Numbered from the stretch's first letter, positions 51,689-61,631 are shown. The stretch: DNA of 64,000 bases from Sinomicrobium weinanense (GCF_018863395.1 NZ_JAHKRR010000002.1:310001-374000); one strand, 5' to 3'. Translations and numbers: made by a program. Notes: generated by a model from the sequence alone, not told the origin.

Positions 51689-53593
51689 TTAAACTGCATT
51701 TTCTATGATCTCAGAGACTACTTCAGGATTGAGCAGTGTAGAAGTATCGCCGAGATTACTTGTATCTTTTGAAGCGATCTTGCGGAGTATCCTCCTCATG
51801 ATCTTACCGCTACGGGTCTTGGGCAGACCGCTTACAAACTGTAATTTTTCCAGTTTGGCAATGGGCCCGATGTGTTCTGAAATGTACTGGTTGATCTCCC
51901 GGGTAAGGTTTTCCCGGTTCCTGGCCTCCCCGGTTTCCTTGAGAATAATAAATCCGTATAGTGCATTCCCTTTGATCTCGTGCGGGAACCCGACTATGGC
52001 CGATTCCGCTACTGCCGGGTGCTCATTGATGGCATCTTCTATCGGGGCGGTACCGAGGTTATGGCCGGAAACGATGACCACATCGTCTACGCGCCCGGTT
52101 ATACGATAATACCCTACTTCATCCCTCAGGGCGCCGTCGCCTGTAAAATATTTGCCCGGAAAAGCAGAGAAATACGTTTCTTTATACCTTCTGTGATCTC
52201 CCCAGATGGTCCTTGCCATGGCCGGCCACGGGAATTTGATGCACAGGCTTCCCACAACCTGGTTGCCTTCTATTTCGTTGCGCTTATCATCCATCAAAAC
52301 GGGTTGTACCCCAGGTAGTGGCAGTGTGGCGTAAGTGGGTTTTGTAGGTGTGGAAAACGCTATGGGCGACAGCATTATTCCACCGGTTTCGGTTTGCCAC
52401 CAGGTATCCACGATCGGGCATTTCTTGTTGCCTACGTGGTCGTTATACCAGTGCCACGCCTCTTCGTTGATGGGCTCCCCTACCGACCCAAGTACTTTGA
52501 GCGAAGAGAGGTCGTATTTCGTTACCCAGTCCGTGCTTTGTTTGGCCAGGGCGCGTATGGCGGTCGGAGCTGTATAGAATTGTGTTACCTTGTGCTTGTC
52601 CACCACTTCCCAGAACCTTCCATAATCCGGGTAGGAAGGTACGCCTTCGAACATTACAGTGGTAGCCCCGTTGGCCAGGGGTCCGTAGAGGATATAGGAA
52701 TGCCCGGTGATCCAGCCTATATCTGCCGTACACCAGTACACATCTTTTTCTTCGTATTGGAATACATTTTTAAACGTATAGGCCGTATAAACCATATAAC
52801 CTCCCGTGGTGTGCAACATCCCCTTTGGCCTTCCCGTAGACCCGGAAGTATATAAAATGAACAGGGGATCTTCGGCATCCATGACTTCCGCTACGGAAAC
52901 ATTGGAAACATTGTCCAGCAACGGTTGCAGCCACTGGTCCCTCCCTTCCTTCATCGATATCTCTGTATTGGTCCGTTTAGCTACCAAAACGCTCTGAATG
53001 GACGGACAATCCTCCAGTGCTTCATCCACAATCCCCTTCAGGTCGATGGTCTTGTTTCCACGATAACCACCGTCGGAAGTAATGACCATTTTACATTCGC
53101 TATCCTGTATCCTGGTTGAGAGTGCCTTTGAAGAAAAACCTGCAAAAACCACGGAATGGATGGCCCCGATCCGTGCACATGCCAGTACGGCCACGGCGAG
53201 CTCCGGGATCATGGGCAGGTAGATACACACCCTGTCTCCCTTTTCAATACCCTGCTCGCGGAGTACATTGGCCATTTTACAAACCCGTTCATACAGATCG
53301 TTATAGGTAATGTGCTGTGCAGGCTCTTCAGGGTTGTTGGGCTCAAAAATAATGGCTGTTTTATCCCCCCGTTTCGCCAGGTGACGGTCTATACAGTTCT
53401 TTGTGATGTTCAGTTTGGCATTTACAAACCATTTTACTTCAGCTTCTTCGAGCCTGTATTCCAATATCTGGTCCCATTTCTTATACCACACAAAATCCTC
53501 GGCTATTTTAGACCAGAACTTCCTTGGCTCCCTCACCGACCTCTTATATACTTTAAAATACTGCTCCAGACTTTTTACTTCATAAACGCCCAT
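51689..53593 (-). CDS. acs: Acetate--CoA ligase (AMP-forming)
   Basis: Activates acetate to acetyl-CoA via acetyl-AMP. 634 residues. ANL-family motifs: LFILYTSGSTGRPKGMLH (P-loop), TWWQTETGG, the ITGRVDDVVIVSGHN hinge and the C-terminal KTRSGKIMRRILRK with the acetylatable lysine. N-terminal acetyl-CoA-synthetase extension (SLEQYFKVYKRSVREPRKFW). Downstream of an SSS-family acetate-type symporter on the same strand. Confidence 0.97.
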   Translation of the reverse strand: MGVYEVKSLEQYFKVYKRSVREPRKFWSKIAEDFVWYKKWDQILEYRLEEAEVKWFVNAKLNITKNCIDRHLAKRGDKTAIIFEPNNPEEPAQHITYNDLYERVCKMANVLREQGIEKGDRVCIYLPMIPELAVAVLACARIGAIHSVVFAGFSSKALSTRIQDSECKMVITSDGGYRGNKTIDLKGIVDEALEDCPSIQSVLVAKRTNTEISMKEGRDQWLQPLLDNVSNVSVAEVMDAEDPLFILYTSGSTGRPKGMLHTTGGYMVYTAYTFKNVFQYEEKDVYWCTADIGWITGHSYILYGPLANGATTVMFEGVPSYPDYGRFWEVVDKHKVTQFYTAPTAIRALAKQSTDWVTKYDLSSLKVLGSVGEPINEEAWHWYNDHVGNKKCPIVDTWWQTETGGIMLSPIAFSTPTKPTYATLPLPGVQPVLMDDKRNEIEGNQVVGSLCIKFPWPAMARTIWGDHRRYKETYFSAFPGKYFTGDGALRDEVGYYRITGRVDDVVIVSGHNLGTAPIEDAINEHPAVAESAIVGFPHEIKGNALYGFIILKETGEARNRENLTREINQYISEHIGPIAKLEKLQFVSGLPKTRSGKIMRRILRKIASKDTSNLGDTSTLLNPEVVSEIIENAV

Positions 53594-53860
53594 AGTTCGT
53601 TATTTTCTGTTTTTAGGTTACACCAAAACGATATGCGATAGGAATGGTCCCCTGAGCTTGCAGGGACATGCACAACCGGGGGCATTACCGGAAAATCCCT
53701 CCCGTCACTGACATCGTTTTACTGGTTTTATTTACTTTTTATCATTTTGCAGTGTAAATCTGCAAAAACGTATCAAATATATAATTAAAATATTCTTCAG
53801 ACATATTTTTAACTATAATCTTCTCCACTATCCGAACAATTTGTTAACAGAAGATATTTC

Positions 53861-55555
53861 TCAATGCGAAGCCGCTTCTCCCGCACCGGAAGGTATCCGG
53901 ATATGCTCTACAATTTCCTGGACATCTTCGGGAGGCGGGGCAGTAAACCTGCTAACCAGTAGGGATACTATAAAATTGACGATCATGGCCACCATGCCAA
54001 AGCCTTCCGGGGAAATACCGAACCACCAGTCGTCCTGAGTGCCGCCGCCGAACATGTCGAATTTGAATTTCATCATATAGAACAACATCAGCACTATGCC
54101 GACCACCATACCGGTAATGGCTCCCTCCTTGTTCATTCGTTTGTAAAAAATACCGAGGATAATCGCTGGAAAGAACGAGGCTGCTGCCAGGCCAAAAGCC
54201 AATGCCACCACAGCCGCCACAAACCCCGGGGGGTGAATACCGAAATATCCGGCCACGACCACGGCCCCCGTAGCCGATGCTCTTGCGATCCACAACTCGG
54301 TTTTGTCGGAAATGTCGGGGCGGATCTGTTTTTTTATAAGATCGTGTGCTACGGAAGTGGAAATAACCAAAAGCAATCCTGCTGCCGTGGAAAGTGCTGC
54401 TGCAAGCCCCCCGGCAGCGACCAGGGCAATAACCCAGTTAGGCAATTGTGCGATCTCGGGATTGGCCAGGACCATAATATCGTTATCTATCCGGAGTTCA
54501 TTGGCTTTTTCATCGGCGAGATATTGTATACGGCCGTCGTTGTTCTTATCGGTAAATATGAGAAGGCCTGTGGTTTCCCAGTTCGTAAACCACTCGGGCA
54601 TGGCTGTATACTCCTTGTCACTCACGGTTTCTATGAGATTGGTCCGGGCAAATACAGACACTGCAGGAGCAGTGGTATATAAAATAGCGATAAAGAGCAG
54701 CGCCAGTCCGGCCGATTTTCTCGCATCCTTAACCCTGGGCACCGTAAAGAACCGCACGATAACATGAGGTAATCCGGCAGTTCCTACCATAAGGGCAAGG
54801 GTTATGGCAAATACGTCTATCATACTCTTGGTGCCGTCGGTGTATTCGGCAAAGCCCAGTTCCCTGGACAATCCGTTCAGTTTGTCCAGCAGATAGGTTC
54901 CGGAACCGTCGGCCAGGGTATCTCCCATCCCCAGTTGCGGAACCGGATTGCCTGTCATCTGTATGGATATGAAGATGGCCGGGACCATAAAGGCAAAGAT
55001 CAACACGCAATATTGTGCCACCTGGGTATAGGTAATCCCTTTCATTCCTCCCAGTACGGCATAAAAAAGTACGATAATCATCCCTATGATGACCCCGGTG
55101 TTGATATCCACTTCGAGAAAGCGCGAAAAGACTACGCCCACACCGCGCATTTGCCCGGCCACATAGGTAAAGGAAACGATCAGTGCACACAGCACGGCCA
55201 CGGTACGGGCCGTCTTCGAATAATAACGGTCCCCAATAAAATCGGGAACGGTAAACTTGCCGAATTTCCGGAGGTATGGGGCCAGAAGCAATGCCAGGAG
55301 CACATAGCCCCCGGTCCACCCCATGAGGTATACCGCACCGTCGTATCCCATAAAGGATATGATCCCCGCCATGGATATGAAGGAAGCGGCCGACATCCAG
55401 TCTGCCGCAGTGGCCATACCGTTGGCCAGGGGAGAGACCCCGCCACCGGCCACATAAAACTCTTTGGTAGATCCTGCCCGGGACCAGATAGCTATTCCTA
55501 TATATATGGCAAATGAAATGGCCACAATGACATACGTCCAGATCTGTACACTCAT
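53861..55555 (-). CDS. Sodium:solute symporter, acetate-permease-like
   Basis: 564 residues, about 13 membrane helices of the SSS family. FYVAGGGVSPLANGMATAAD, FISMAGIISFMGYDG and GTAGLPHVIVRFFTVPRVKD resemble ActP/cation-acetate symporters and the large subunit of DUF4212-type symporters. The region with DUF4212 upstream and acs downstream supports acetate as substrate (inference). Confidence 0.93.
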   Translation of the reverse strand: MSVQIWTYVIVAISFAIYIGIAIWSRAGSTKEFYVAGGGVSPLANGMATAADWMSAASFISMAGIISFMGYDGAVYLMGWTGGYVLLALLLAPYLRKFGKFTVPDFIGDRYYSKTARTVAVLCALIVSFTYVAGQMRGVGVVFSRFLEVDINTGVIIGMIIVLFYAVLGGMKGITYTQVAQYCVLIFAFMVPAIFISIQMTGNPVPQLGMGDTLADGSGTYLLDKLNGLSRELGFAEYTDGTKSMIDVFAITLALMVGTAGLPHVIVRFFTVPRVKDARKSAGLALLFIAILYTTAPAVSVFARTNLIETVSDKEYTAMPEWFTNWETTGLLIFTDKNNDGRIQYLADEKANELRIDNDIMVLANPEIAQLPNWVIALVAAGGLAAALSTAAGLLLVISTSVAHDLIKKQIRPDISDKTELWIARASATGAVVVAGYFGIHPPGFVAAVVALAFGLAAASFFPAIILGIFYKRMNKEGAITGMVVGIVLMLFYMMKFKFDMFGGGTQDDWWFGISPEGFGMVAMIVNFIVSLLVSRFTAPPPEDVQEIVEHIRIPSGAGEAASH

Positions 55556-55802
55556 GGTTTTGGTTTGGTTGATTAACTTTTATTGAATTATACTCTTAAC
55601 TCCTATATCGCTCTGTACTACTCTGTGCAAATCCTCTGTGCATCTCTGTGGTAAAATAAGTCCCGGGGCACCAAATGACAAGAAAACCACAAAAAGGCAT
55701 AAAAAAACAGCATATCGCTGTGTCCATTTTGGCAATATCAGCAGGATTCACCGTTGTTCATTTCCTGCCCCGAAAAAATTTTTTTCCGAATACGGCTCCG
55801 GT

Positions 55803-56060
55803 TCATTCATTATACCCGTATTTCCTGTCCAGCTTGTTCATCAACCGGATATATACGAATACGAGGATCACAAAAACATATATAGCTCCCTGCTGAGCAA
55901 ACCAGAATCCCAGCTCAAAACCGGCGATACGGATATTGTTCAGCACATCCTTTAACAATATTCCCGCTCCGTAAGAGACCAGGAACCAAATGCCGAGGAG
56001 AATAAAGAGGTATTTTATGTTCTCTTTCCAGTAAGCCGTTGCTTTTTGCCTTGGTGTCAT
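55803..56060 (-). CDS. DUF4212 symporter small subunit
   Basis: 85 residues, two membrane helices (about 16-36 and 56-76). KATAYWKENIKYLFILLGIW, FELGFWFAQQGAIYVFVILV and IYIRLMNKLDRKYG-like ending (VYIRLMNKLDRKYGYNE) are the DUF4212 signature, the small partner of SSS acetate/solute symporters. It starts the unit that continues with the symporter and acs; the 247-base gap 55556-55802 holds CTCTGTG words (55610-55655) and an A/T-rich spacer. Confidence 0.93.
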   Translation of the reverse strand: MTPRQKATAYWKENIKYLFILLGIWFLVSYGAGILLKDVLNNIRIAGFELGFWFAQQGAIYVFVILVFVYIRLMNKLDRKYGYNE

Positions 56061-56192
56061 CGGGTAAAACAGATTAGATTTCCCGATAAATATAATATTT
56101 TAACTTTGTTTTTTGTAAGCCATTATAGAAAATCAACAAAAAATAACATTATTTTAAGTTTTGTCATAAACAGAGATGATCAGGCATAAAAA

Positions 56193-56222
56193 AATCCTCC
56201 GCAATATCAATTACAGAGGATT
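56193..56222 (-). terminator. Terminator of the DUF4136 lipoprotein gene
   Basis: Minus-strand AATCCTC (56216-56222) pairs with GAGGATT (56193-56199) across a 16-base loop, followed by TTTTTTTA (56187-56193). Lies 26 bases after the gene's stop. Confidence 0.6.
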
Positions 56223-56247
56223 AATTTTCTCAGGAATATTTTTCAGT

Positions 56248-56778
56248 CTACCTGCTCTCCATACCGGGAGGGTATTTTTCCAGGATACTCTTAACAAATT
56301 CATTGATTCGCTCTTCCTTTTTATCCATTCTGTGGGTCAGATAGCCTGTACCTTTACCCTGCCATACCAGTTCGTTTTTCCCGGCATCGATAAAGTCGAT
56401 GAACAGGGAACCTTCGGTGGTAGTGGAAACATTCGGGTAGCTCATACCCCACCAATACGGGTTCCAGCCCCAGCCCCAGCCATAGTTATTGTAAACGTCC
56501 ACCCGTTCTTTTTCGGTGGTGAAAATACTGACAAGCATATCGGGATTCTCAGATTTGGCTATCCCTTTGGCCACGAGTTCAGCTTCTATGGCACGTAATA
56601 TCCTTTTCTTGTCGAGATCCGAGATCTCAGCCTTGTCTATACCGGGCTTAAAGAAGGCAAAGGACTTGTATTTGTTAAAATCGACCTGTTTGTCATAATC
56701 GGCAGCTACGCGGACCGAGGTACAAGCTCCCATAAAAAGCGCCAGTACAAATACCGGTAAAAGTTTTATTGCTTTCAT
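56248..56778 (-). CDS. DUF4136 lipoprotein
   Basis: 176 residues. Lipobox LALFMGACTS (Cys about 19), then VRVAADYDKQVDFNKYKSFA, a DUF4136 start, a Gly/Trp/Tyr-rich loop (NYGWGWGWNPYWWG), and GSLFIDFIDAGKNELVWQGK near the end. Envelope lipoprotein of unknown function. It ends before its own hairpin terminator. Confidence 0.9.
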   Translation of the reverse strand: MKAIKLLPVFVLALFMGACTSVRVAADYDKQVDFNKYKSFAFFKPGIDKAEISDLDKKRILRAIEAELVAKGIAKSENPDMLVSIFTTEKERVDVYNNYGWGWGWNPYWWGMSYPNVSTTTEGSLFIDFIDAGKNELVWQGKGTGYLTHRMDKKEERINEFVKSILEKYPPGMESR

Positions 56779-56928
56779 CTGTTTATTTTTTATTTGTTTC
56801 TAATAGGTCATGCTTCGGCTTTATCACTTTTCCCTGATCTTCTTCCGGAACACCGGGAACGTATAGGGATCATATATAAAAGTACAAATTTTACCTCGGT
56901 CCGGCCCGAAATATTCAACGCCTTCCTG

Positions 56929-58953
56929 TTAAATATTTTCTAAAAGCGTATCATCTACCCGGTTAGAGAGTGTTACCTTTAGGCGTGGCTCTGCCTGCAT
57001 GGCCCTGTTTACTGCAAAAACGGCCTCTTCATTTCTCGCCCAACTGCGCCTGGCTATACCGTTATTCACATCCCAGAACAACATGGATTTCAACCGGTTA
57101 TCAGCTTCTTTTGAACCATCAAGAACCATGCCGAATCCTCCGTTTATCACTTCTCCCCAGCCGACTCCTCCGCCGTTGTGGATGCTTACCCAGGTAGCCC
57201 CCCGGAAACTGTCGCCGATGACATTGTGAATAGCCATATCGGCCGTAAACCGCGAACCGTCGTAAATATTAGAAGTTTCCCGGTAGGGCGAGTCTGTTCC
57301 GGACACATCGTGATGGTCCCTTCCGAGCACCACTTCGCCTATTTCTCCCCGGGCAATGGCATTGTTAAAGGCCTCGGCTATTTTCATTCGCCCTTCAGCA
57401 TCGGCATACAATATCCTCGCCTGGGAGCCTACTACCAGCTTATTTTCCTGTGCCCCTTTGATCCAACGGATGTTATCGGCCATTTGCTGTTGTATTTCTT
57501 CCGGGGAGTTTTTCCGGATTTCCTCCAGGACCTCACAGGCTATGGCATCGGTACGGGCCAGGTCTTCCGGCTTACCACTGGTGCACACCCAACGGAATGG
57601 CCCGAAACCATAATCAAAACACATGGGCCCCATAATATCCTGTACATAGGACGGGTAACGGAACTCTCTTTCTTCCGGGCCTGCATTTTCACCACCGGGG
57701 CCAAACACATCGGCCCCTGCCCTGGAGGCTTCAAGCAAAAAGGCATTGCCGTAATCGAAGAAATAAGTACCTTGCTCCGTATGTTTATTTATGGCTACTG
57801 CCTGCCGTCTTAAACTTTCCTGTACACATTCCCTGAATTTTTCCGGATCGTCTGCCATCATTTTATTGGCTTCTTCAAAATCCAGTCCCGCCGGGTAGTA
57901 CCCTCCGGCCCAGGGGTTGTGCAAGGAGGTCTGGTCCGATCCCAGGTCGATATGGATATTTTTGTTGTGGAAGTGTTCCCAGACATCAACCACGTTCCCC
58001 TGATAGGCTATGGATACGATTTCCTTGTTGGCTTTTGCGGTTTTTACCCGTTCCGCAAGGGTATCCGGATCATCGATCACTTCGTCTACCCAGCCCTGGG
58101 AATGACGGGTATGCACTGCTTTAGGGTTTACCTCGGCGCAGACCGTAACACAGCCTGCAATGTTCCCTGCCTTGGGCTGTGCTCCGCTCATCCCTCCGAG
58201 GCCGGAGGTCACGAACAGTGCCCCTGCCCCCTCATTCCCGGTAGAAGGGCTTTTGCCTATTTTGCGCAGGGCGTTCATTACGGTGATCGTAGTTCCGTGT
58301 ACAATTCCCTGCGGGCCGATGTACATATAGCTTCCTGCTGTCATCTGGCCGTACTGGGTAACCCCAAGGGCATTGAATTTTTCCCAGTCATCCGGTTTGG
58401 AGTAGTTGGGGATCATCATACCATTAGTAACCACAACTCTTGGGGCTTCCTTATGTGAAGGGAATAATCCCAGGGGGTGCCCGGAATACATGACCAGGGT
58501 CTGTTCTTCGGTCATTTCGGCCAGATATTTCATTGTAAGCCGGTACTGTGCCCAGTTCTGAAAAACGGCTCCATTGCCTCCATACGTAATAAGTTCGTGC
58601 GGGTGCTGGGCCACAGCATGGTCCAGGTTATTCTGTATCATCAGCATAATGGCGGCTGCCTGCCTGCAACGGGCCGGATATTCGTCAATAGGACGGGCAT
58701 ACATCTCATAGTCCGGGCGAAAGCGGTACATATATATCCTGCCGTATTTTTCCAGCTCCCCGGCAAATTCAGGCAAAAGCGCAGCATGGTGCTTTTTGTC
58801 AAAATAACGAAGTGCATTCCGCAATGCCAGTTTTTTCTCTTTTGGCGTGAGTATTTCTTTTCGTTTCGGGGCGTGGTTTACATTGGTATTATATGGTTTT
58901 ACCGGGGGTAACTCCTCCGGAATTCCCTCCAGTATCTGCTCTTGAAATGTCAT
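56929..58953 (-). CDS. hutU: Urocanate hydratase
   Basis: Second step of histidine degradation: urocanate to imidazolonepropionate, with tightly bound NAD+. 674 residues, the longer Bacteroidota-type form. ITYGGNGAVFQNWAQYRLTM, SGLGGMSGAQPKAGNIAGC (NAD site), GPFRWVCTSGKPEDL and VSIHNGGGVGWGEVINGGFG are family hallmarks. ATG 58953 (MTFQEQILEG) is preferred over an in-frame start 12 codons upstream. hutH, hutI and hutG are not adjacent. Confidence 0.96.
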   Translation of the reverse strand: MTFQEQILEGIPEELPPVKPYNTNVNHAPKRKEILTPKEKKLALRNALRYFDKKHHAALLPEFAGELEKYGRIYMYRFRPDYEMYARPIDEYPARCRQAAAIMLMIQNNLDHAVAQHPHELITYGGNGAVFQNWAQYRLTMKYLAEMTEEQTLVMYSGHPLGLFPSHKEAPRVVVTNGMMIPNYSKPDDWEKFNALGVTQYGQMTAGSYMYIGPQGIVHGTTITVMNALRKIGKSPSTGNEGAGALFVTSGLGGMSGAQPKAGNIAGCVTVCAEVNPKAVHTRHSQGWVDEVIDDPDTLAERVKTAKANKEIVSIAYQGNVVDVWEHFHNKNIHIDLGSDQTSLHNPWAGGYYPAGLDFEEANKMMADDPEKFRECVQESLRRQAVAINKHTEQGTYFFDYGNAFLLEASRAGADVFGPGGENAGPEEREFRYPSYVQDIMGPMCFDYGFGPFRWVCTSGKPEDLARTDAIACEVLEEIRKNSPEEIQQQMADNIRWIKGAQENKLVVGSQARILYADAEGRMKIAEAFNNAIARGEIGEVVLGRDHHDVSGTDSPYRETSNIYDGSRFTADMAIHNVIGDSFRGATWVSIHNGGGVGWGEVINGGFGMVLDGSKEADNRLKSMLFWDVNNGIARRSWARNEEAVFAVNRAMQAEPRLKVTLSNRVDDTLLENI

Positions 58954-59180
58954 AGTATTACGATTTACGGTTCGGGCCGGGTACGACAAAGCATACCTGC
59001 CAAACTCAAATTATTGTTAGAATTAAAATATGATGAATAATGTCTCTGTTCCGACAATACGAAGTCTGCTTCCCCACATCCGGGGATTTAAAGCACGAAG
59101 AAAAAGCTAGGGATACCTGATATCTACCCTGTGATGGGTATAAGCGACCTTTATTTTATATTGCATACTAACGCGATCCA

Positions 59181-59363
59181 TCAGCGTCTTTTATTGGTTT
59201 TCCTGTCATAACCGTAAGGGCAATGCCTGCAACCACTTTCACAGCAATACCCTCTCTTCAGGTGGTATTGCCCGGTAAAAACCTTATAGCCCTCGGCCGA
59301 CAGGTAATAATCTCCTTCTTCTATGGGAATGATCTTTTTTATCAAATTTATTCCTTCTTTCAA
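59181..59363 (-). CDS. DUF5522 small cysteine protein
   Basis: 60 residues. YYLSAEGYKVFTGQYHLKRG then CCESGCRHCPYGYDRKTN: four cysteines in a CCxxxCxxC cluster near the C-terminus, typical of DUF5522 and compatible with a metal or iron-sulfur site. Function unknown. It stands alone downstream of a gap with class-III type repeat words at 59440-59480. Confidence 0.85.
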   Translation of the reverse strand: MKEGINLIKKIIPIEEGDYYLSAEGYKVFTGQYHLKRGYCCESGCRHCPYGYDRKTNKRR

Positions 59364-59523
59364 GTTTTGGTCCCTGAGCCAAGCCGAAGGGCGGTTTTTT
59401 GGTTCCTGGACGGTTCGTTACGTTAGACACCCCCTGTATCCTTCACCGATTACCAATCACCGAACACCAGCCACCAATCTCGTAATATTTTGTTAAGCCC
59501 ACAAGACTTTGGTACATATCTTG

Positions 59524-59541
59524 TTACCTTTACAAAGGTAA
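59524..59541. promoter_or_regulatory. 18-bp palindrome upstream of the HExxH protein gene
   Basis: TTACCTTTACAAAGGTAA (TTACCTTT/AAAGGTAA) is 30 bases before ATG 59571 and contains TACCTTTA (near TAnnTTTG) on + and TACCTTTG on -. It may be an operator or a two-way promoter core. Confidence 0.4.
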
Positions 59542-59570
59542 ATTTTTGATTTCATTCCTGAAAGCGACAT

Positions 59571-59900
59571 ATGATTTTAATTTCCAAGTACCTGTTTCCC
59601 AAACGCTACGTGGGACTGACCCTGTGGCCTGTCATATTCCTGAAAACACCAGAACTGAAAAACGACCCGGTCCTCCTCAACCACGAAAGGATACATCTCA
59701 GGCAGCAACTGGAACTTCTTATCCTTCCTTTTTATCTCATATACGGCGTGGAATGGCTCGTCGGACTGGTAAAGTACCGTAATGCCTATACCGCCTATAA
59801 GAACATCAGTTTTGAGCGGGAGGCCTACGCCAACGAAGACAATCACAACTACCTGAAAACAAGACCTCCATGGCGGTTTTTACGCTATATTTTTAACTGA
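59571..59900 (+). CDS. Tiny membrane-associated HExxH protein (gluzincin-like)
   Basis: 109 residues. LLNHERIHLRQQLEL carries HERIH (H38, E39, H42), a zinc-protease HExxH motif. It is followed by a membrane helix (ILPFYLIYGVEWLVGLV) and by SFEREAYANE (E82/E84) at the right distance for the third, glutamate ligand of a gluzincin. Conserved small proteins of this look exist in flavobacteria without an assigned role. Peptidase activity is inferred, not shown. M48/M56-type catalytic cores are usually longer. Confidence 0.75.
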   Translation: MILISKYLFPKRYVGLTLWPVIFLKTPELKNDPVLLNHERIHLRQQLELLILPFYLIYGVEWLVGLVKYRNAYTAYKNISFEREAYANEDNHNYLKTRPPWRFLRYIFN

Positions 59901-59958
59901 TATTAACACCGTAATGGCATTTTTTTTGCTGAGAAATACAGCAAAAAAACATGTAAAA

Positions 59959-60429
59959 ATGAGACCATTTATTTTTTTATTTACAGTGCTGCTCGCCGTG
60001 ATTTCCTGTAACGGGCAGGAAACCCGGGAAGACCAGGGTAAGGAACAGGCCAGGGCCGAAAGCCCGAAACCGAAAGAGAGCTGGAAAGTGGATAAAGAGG
60101 TAGACGAAAACGGTAATATCATCCGTATGGACTCTACCTATACCTGGTCGTTCTCTTCGGATGGCAAAGACATTTCACCAGAAACCATTGACAGCCTGAT
60201 GGGGCATTTCCGGCAAAGATTCCGGTCCGGTTTTCCCGACATGTTTAACGAGGATCCCTTCGATCACTTTGCTTCGGATTCCGTTTTTTCTCATCCCTTT
60301 TTCAATGACAGTCTTTTTATAAAGCAATGGAAAGACCGTCATAAACAACTGGAAAACATGATGCGACAGGCAGATTCCCTTCACCGCAATTCCCTGGATG
60401 ATTCCTCTAAAAAGACACACAAAATATAA
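59959..60429 (+). CDS. Lipoprotein of unknown function
   Basis: 156 residues from ATG 59959 (MRPFIFLFTVLLAVISCNGQ), with lipobox AVISC (Cys17). The remainder is charged and Ser/Asp/His-rich (FDHFASDSVFSHPFFNDSLF), without a recognised domain. The frame is open to 59914, but ATG 59959 begins a clean leader. Probably an outer-membrane-anchored protein, ended by a hairpin at 60470-60505. Confidence 0.7.
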   Translation: MRPFIFLFTVLLAVISCNGQETREDQGKEQARAESPKPKESWKVDKEVDENGNIIRMDSTYTWSFSSDGKDISPETIDSLMGHFRQRFRSGFPDMFNEDPFDHFASDSVFSHPFFNDSLFIKQWKDRHKQLENMMRQADSLHRNSLDDSSKKTHKI

Positions 60430-60469
60430 CCGGACAGAATAACAGTATAAGATTGTATATCAGTTATCA

Positions 60470-60505
60470 CACAGAGGACCGCAAAGAACTTTGTGAACCT
60501 CTGTG
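60470..60505 (+). terminator. Hairpin of CTCTGTG words with T-tract
   Basis: CACAGAGG (60470-60477) and CCTCTGTG (60498-60505), with inner CGCAAAG/CTTTGTG pairing, then TTTTC. About 40 bases after the lipoprotein stop. Same word family as 12865-12968. Confidence 0.65.
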
Positions 60506-60602
60506 TTTTCTTTGTGCATCTCTATGTAACAACTACGCCCCCCTTGAACACAAATATCCACACTTAAAAAACCTATACCTTTCTTCTCTATCCCCGCTTT
60601 TT

Positions 60603-60610
60603 TACCTTTG
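60603..60610 (+). promoter_or_regulatory. -7 box of the ACC-deaminase-like gene
   Basis: TACCTTTG matches TAnnTTTG exactly and lies 19 bases before the TTG start at 60630. It therefore excludes the longer open frame starting at 60453. Confidence 0.5.
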
Positions 60611-60629
60611 CACCCGTAAACAACATGTT

Positions 60630-61523
60630 TTGAACCAGGAAATCGTATTGAACATGCTCCGGGAGCAAGGAATAACGCTTCATGTAAAGCGCGAAGACCT
60701 CCTGCATCCTCATATTTCGGGTAACAAGTACCGAAAACTCAGGTACAACCTGGAGGAAGCTAAGGATAAACGACACAATACCCTGCTCACCTTCGGCGGG
60801 GCCTACTCCAATCATATTGCCGCCGTGGCAGCTGCCGGAAAGGAATACGGGTTCAGGACCATTGGTATTATCCGGGGCGAGGAACTCTCCGGAAAAGTGA
60901 CTGAAAATCCCACCCTCCGATTCGCAGAAAAGCAGGGCATGCAGTTCAGGTTTATCTCCCGCCAGGATTTCCGCGGGAAAAATTCTCCCGAAATTACGGC
61001 CCGCTTACAGGCAGAATTCGGCTCGTTCTTCCTGCTTCCCGAAGGAGGCACGAATGCCCTGGCCGTTAAAGGCTGTGAAGAGATCCTGGGCCCGGACGAT
61101 GCTGCATTCGACTATATCTGTTGCCCGGTAGGAACGGGAGGCACCATTGCCGGACTGATAAACAGTGCAAAAGATTGTCAACAAGTATTGGGTTTCCCGG
61201 CACTTAACGGCGATTTTTTAACAAATGATATTCGTAAATTTGCCAAAAAGGATAACTGGGCCTTACAAAACGGTTTCCATTTCGGGGGATATGCAAAGGT
61301 CAATACGGAACTGGTACATTTTATCAACGATTTTAAACAAAAGACCGGAATTCCCCTGGACCCCGTCTATACCGGGAAAATGATATATGGCATACTAAAA
61401 CTCATAAAAGACGGTTATTTTAAAAACGGTTCAAAAATACTAGCCATTCACACCGGGGGCTTACAGGGCATTCCCGGAATGAATACCGTACTGAAAAAGA
61501 AAGGTCTGCCGTTGATACGCTGA
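60630..61523 (+). CDS. ACC deaminase/D-cysteine desulfhydrase-family PLP enzyme
   Basis: 297 residues from a TTG start after a -7 box (alternative ATG 60654). Fold-type-II PLP enzyme: HISGNKYRKLRYNL holds the PLP lysine, FGGAYSNHIAAVAAAGKEYG the substrate loop, and VGTGGTIAGLI the phosphate-binding turn. Acts on 1-aminocyclopropane-1-carboxylate or D-cysteine in relatives; the substrate is not resolved here. Ends before a LysM/glucosaminidase lipoprotein gene. Confidence 0.92.
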   Translation: MNQEIVLNMLREQGITLHVKREDLLHPHISGNKYRKLRYNLEEAKDKRHNTLLTFGGAYSNHIAAVAAAGKEYGFRTIGIIRGEELSGKVTENPTLRFAEKQGMQFRFISRQDFRGKNSPEITARLQAEFGSFFLLPEGGTNALAVKGCEEILGPDDAAFDYICCPVGTGGTIAGLINSAKDCQQVLGFPALNGDFLTNDIRKFAKKDNWALQNGFHFGGYAKVNTELVHFINDFKQKTGIPLDPVYTGKMIYGILKLIKDGYFKNGSKILAIHTGGLQGIPGMNTVLKKKGLPLIR

Positions 61524-61631
61524 AACAAAAGTTAATGAGTTAACAGGTTATTAAAGCCCCGATGCTGTTCTGTTTTATTCTGAAAGCAACTCCGATGATC
61601 TCGTAACTCAAACCTAATAACCAATTATTCA

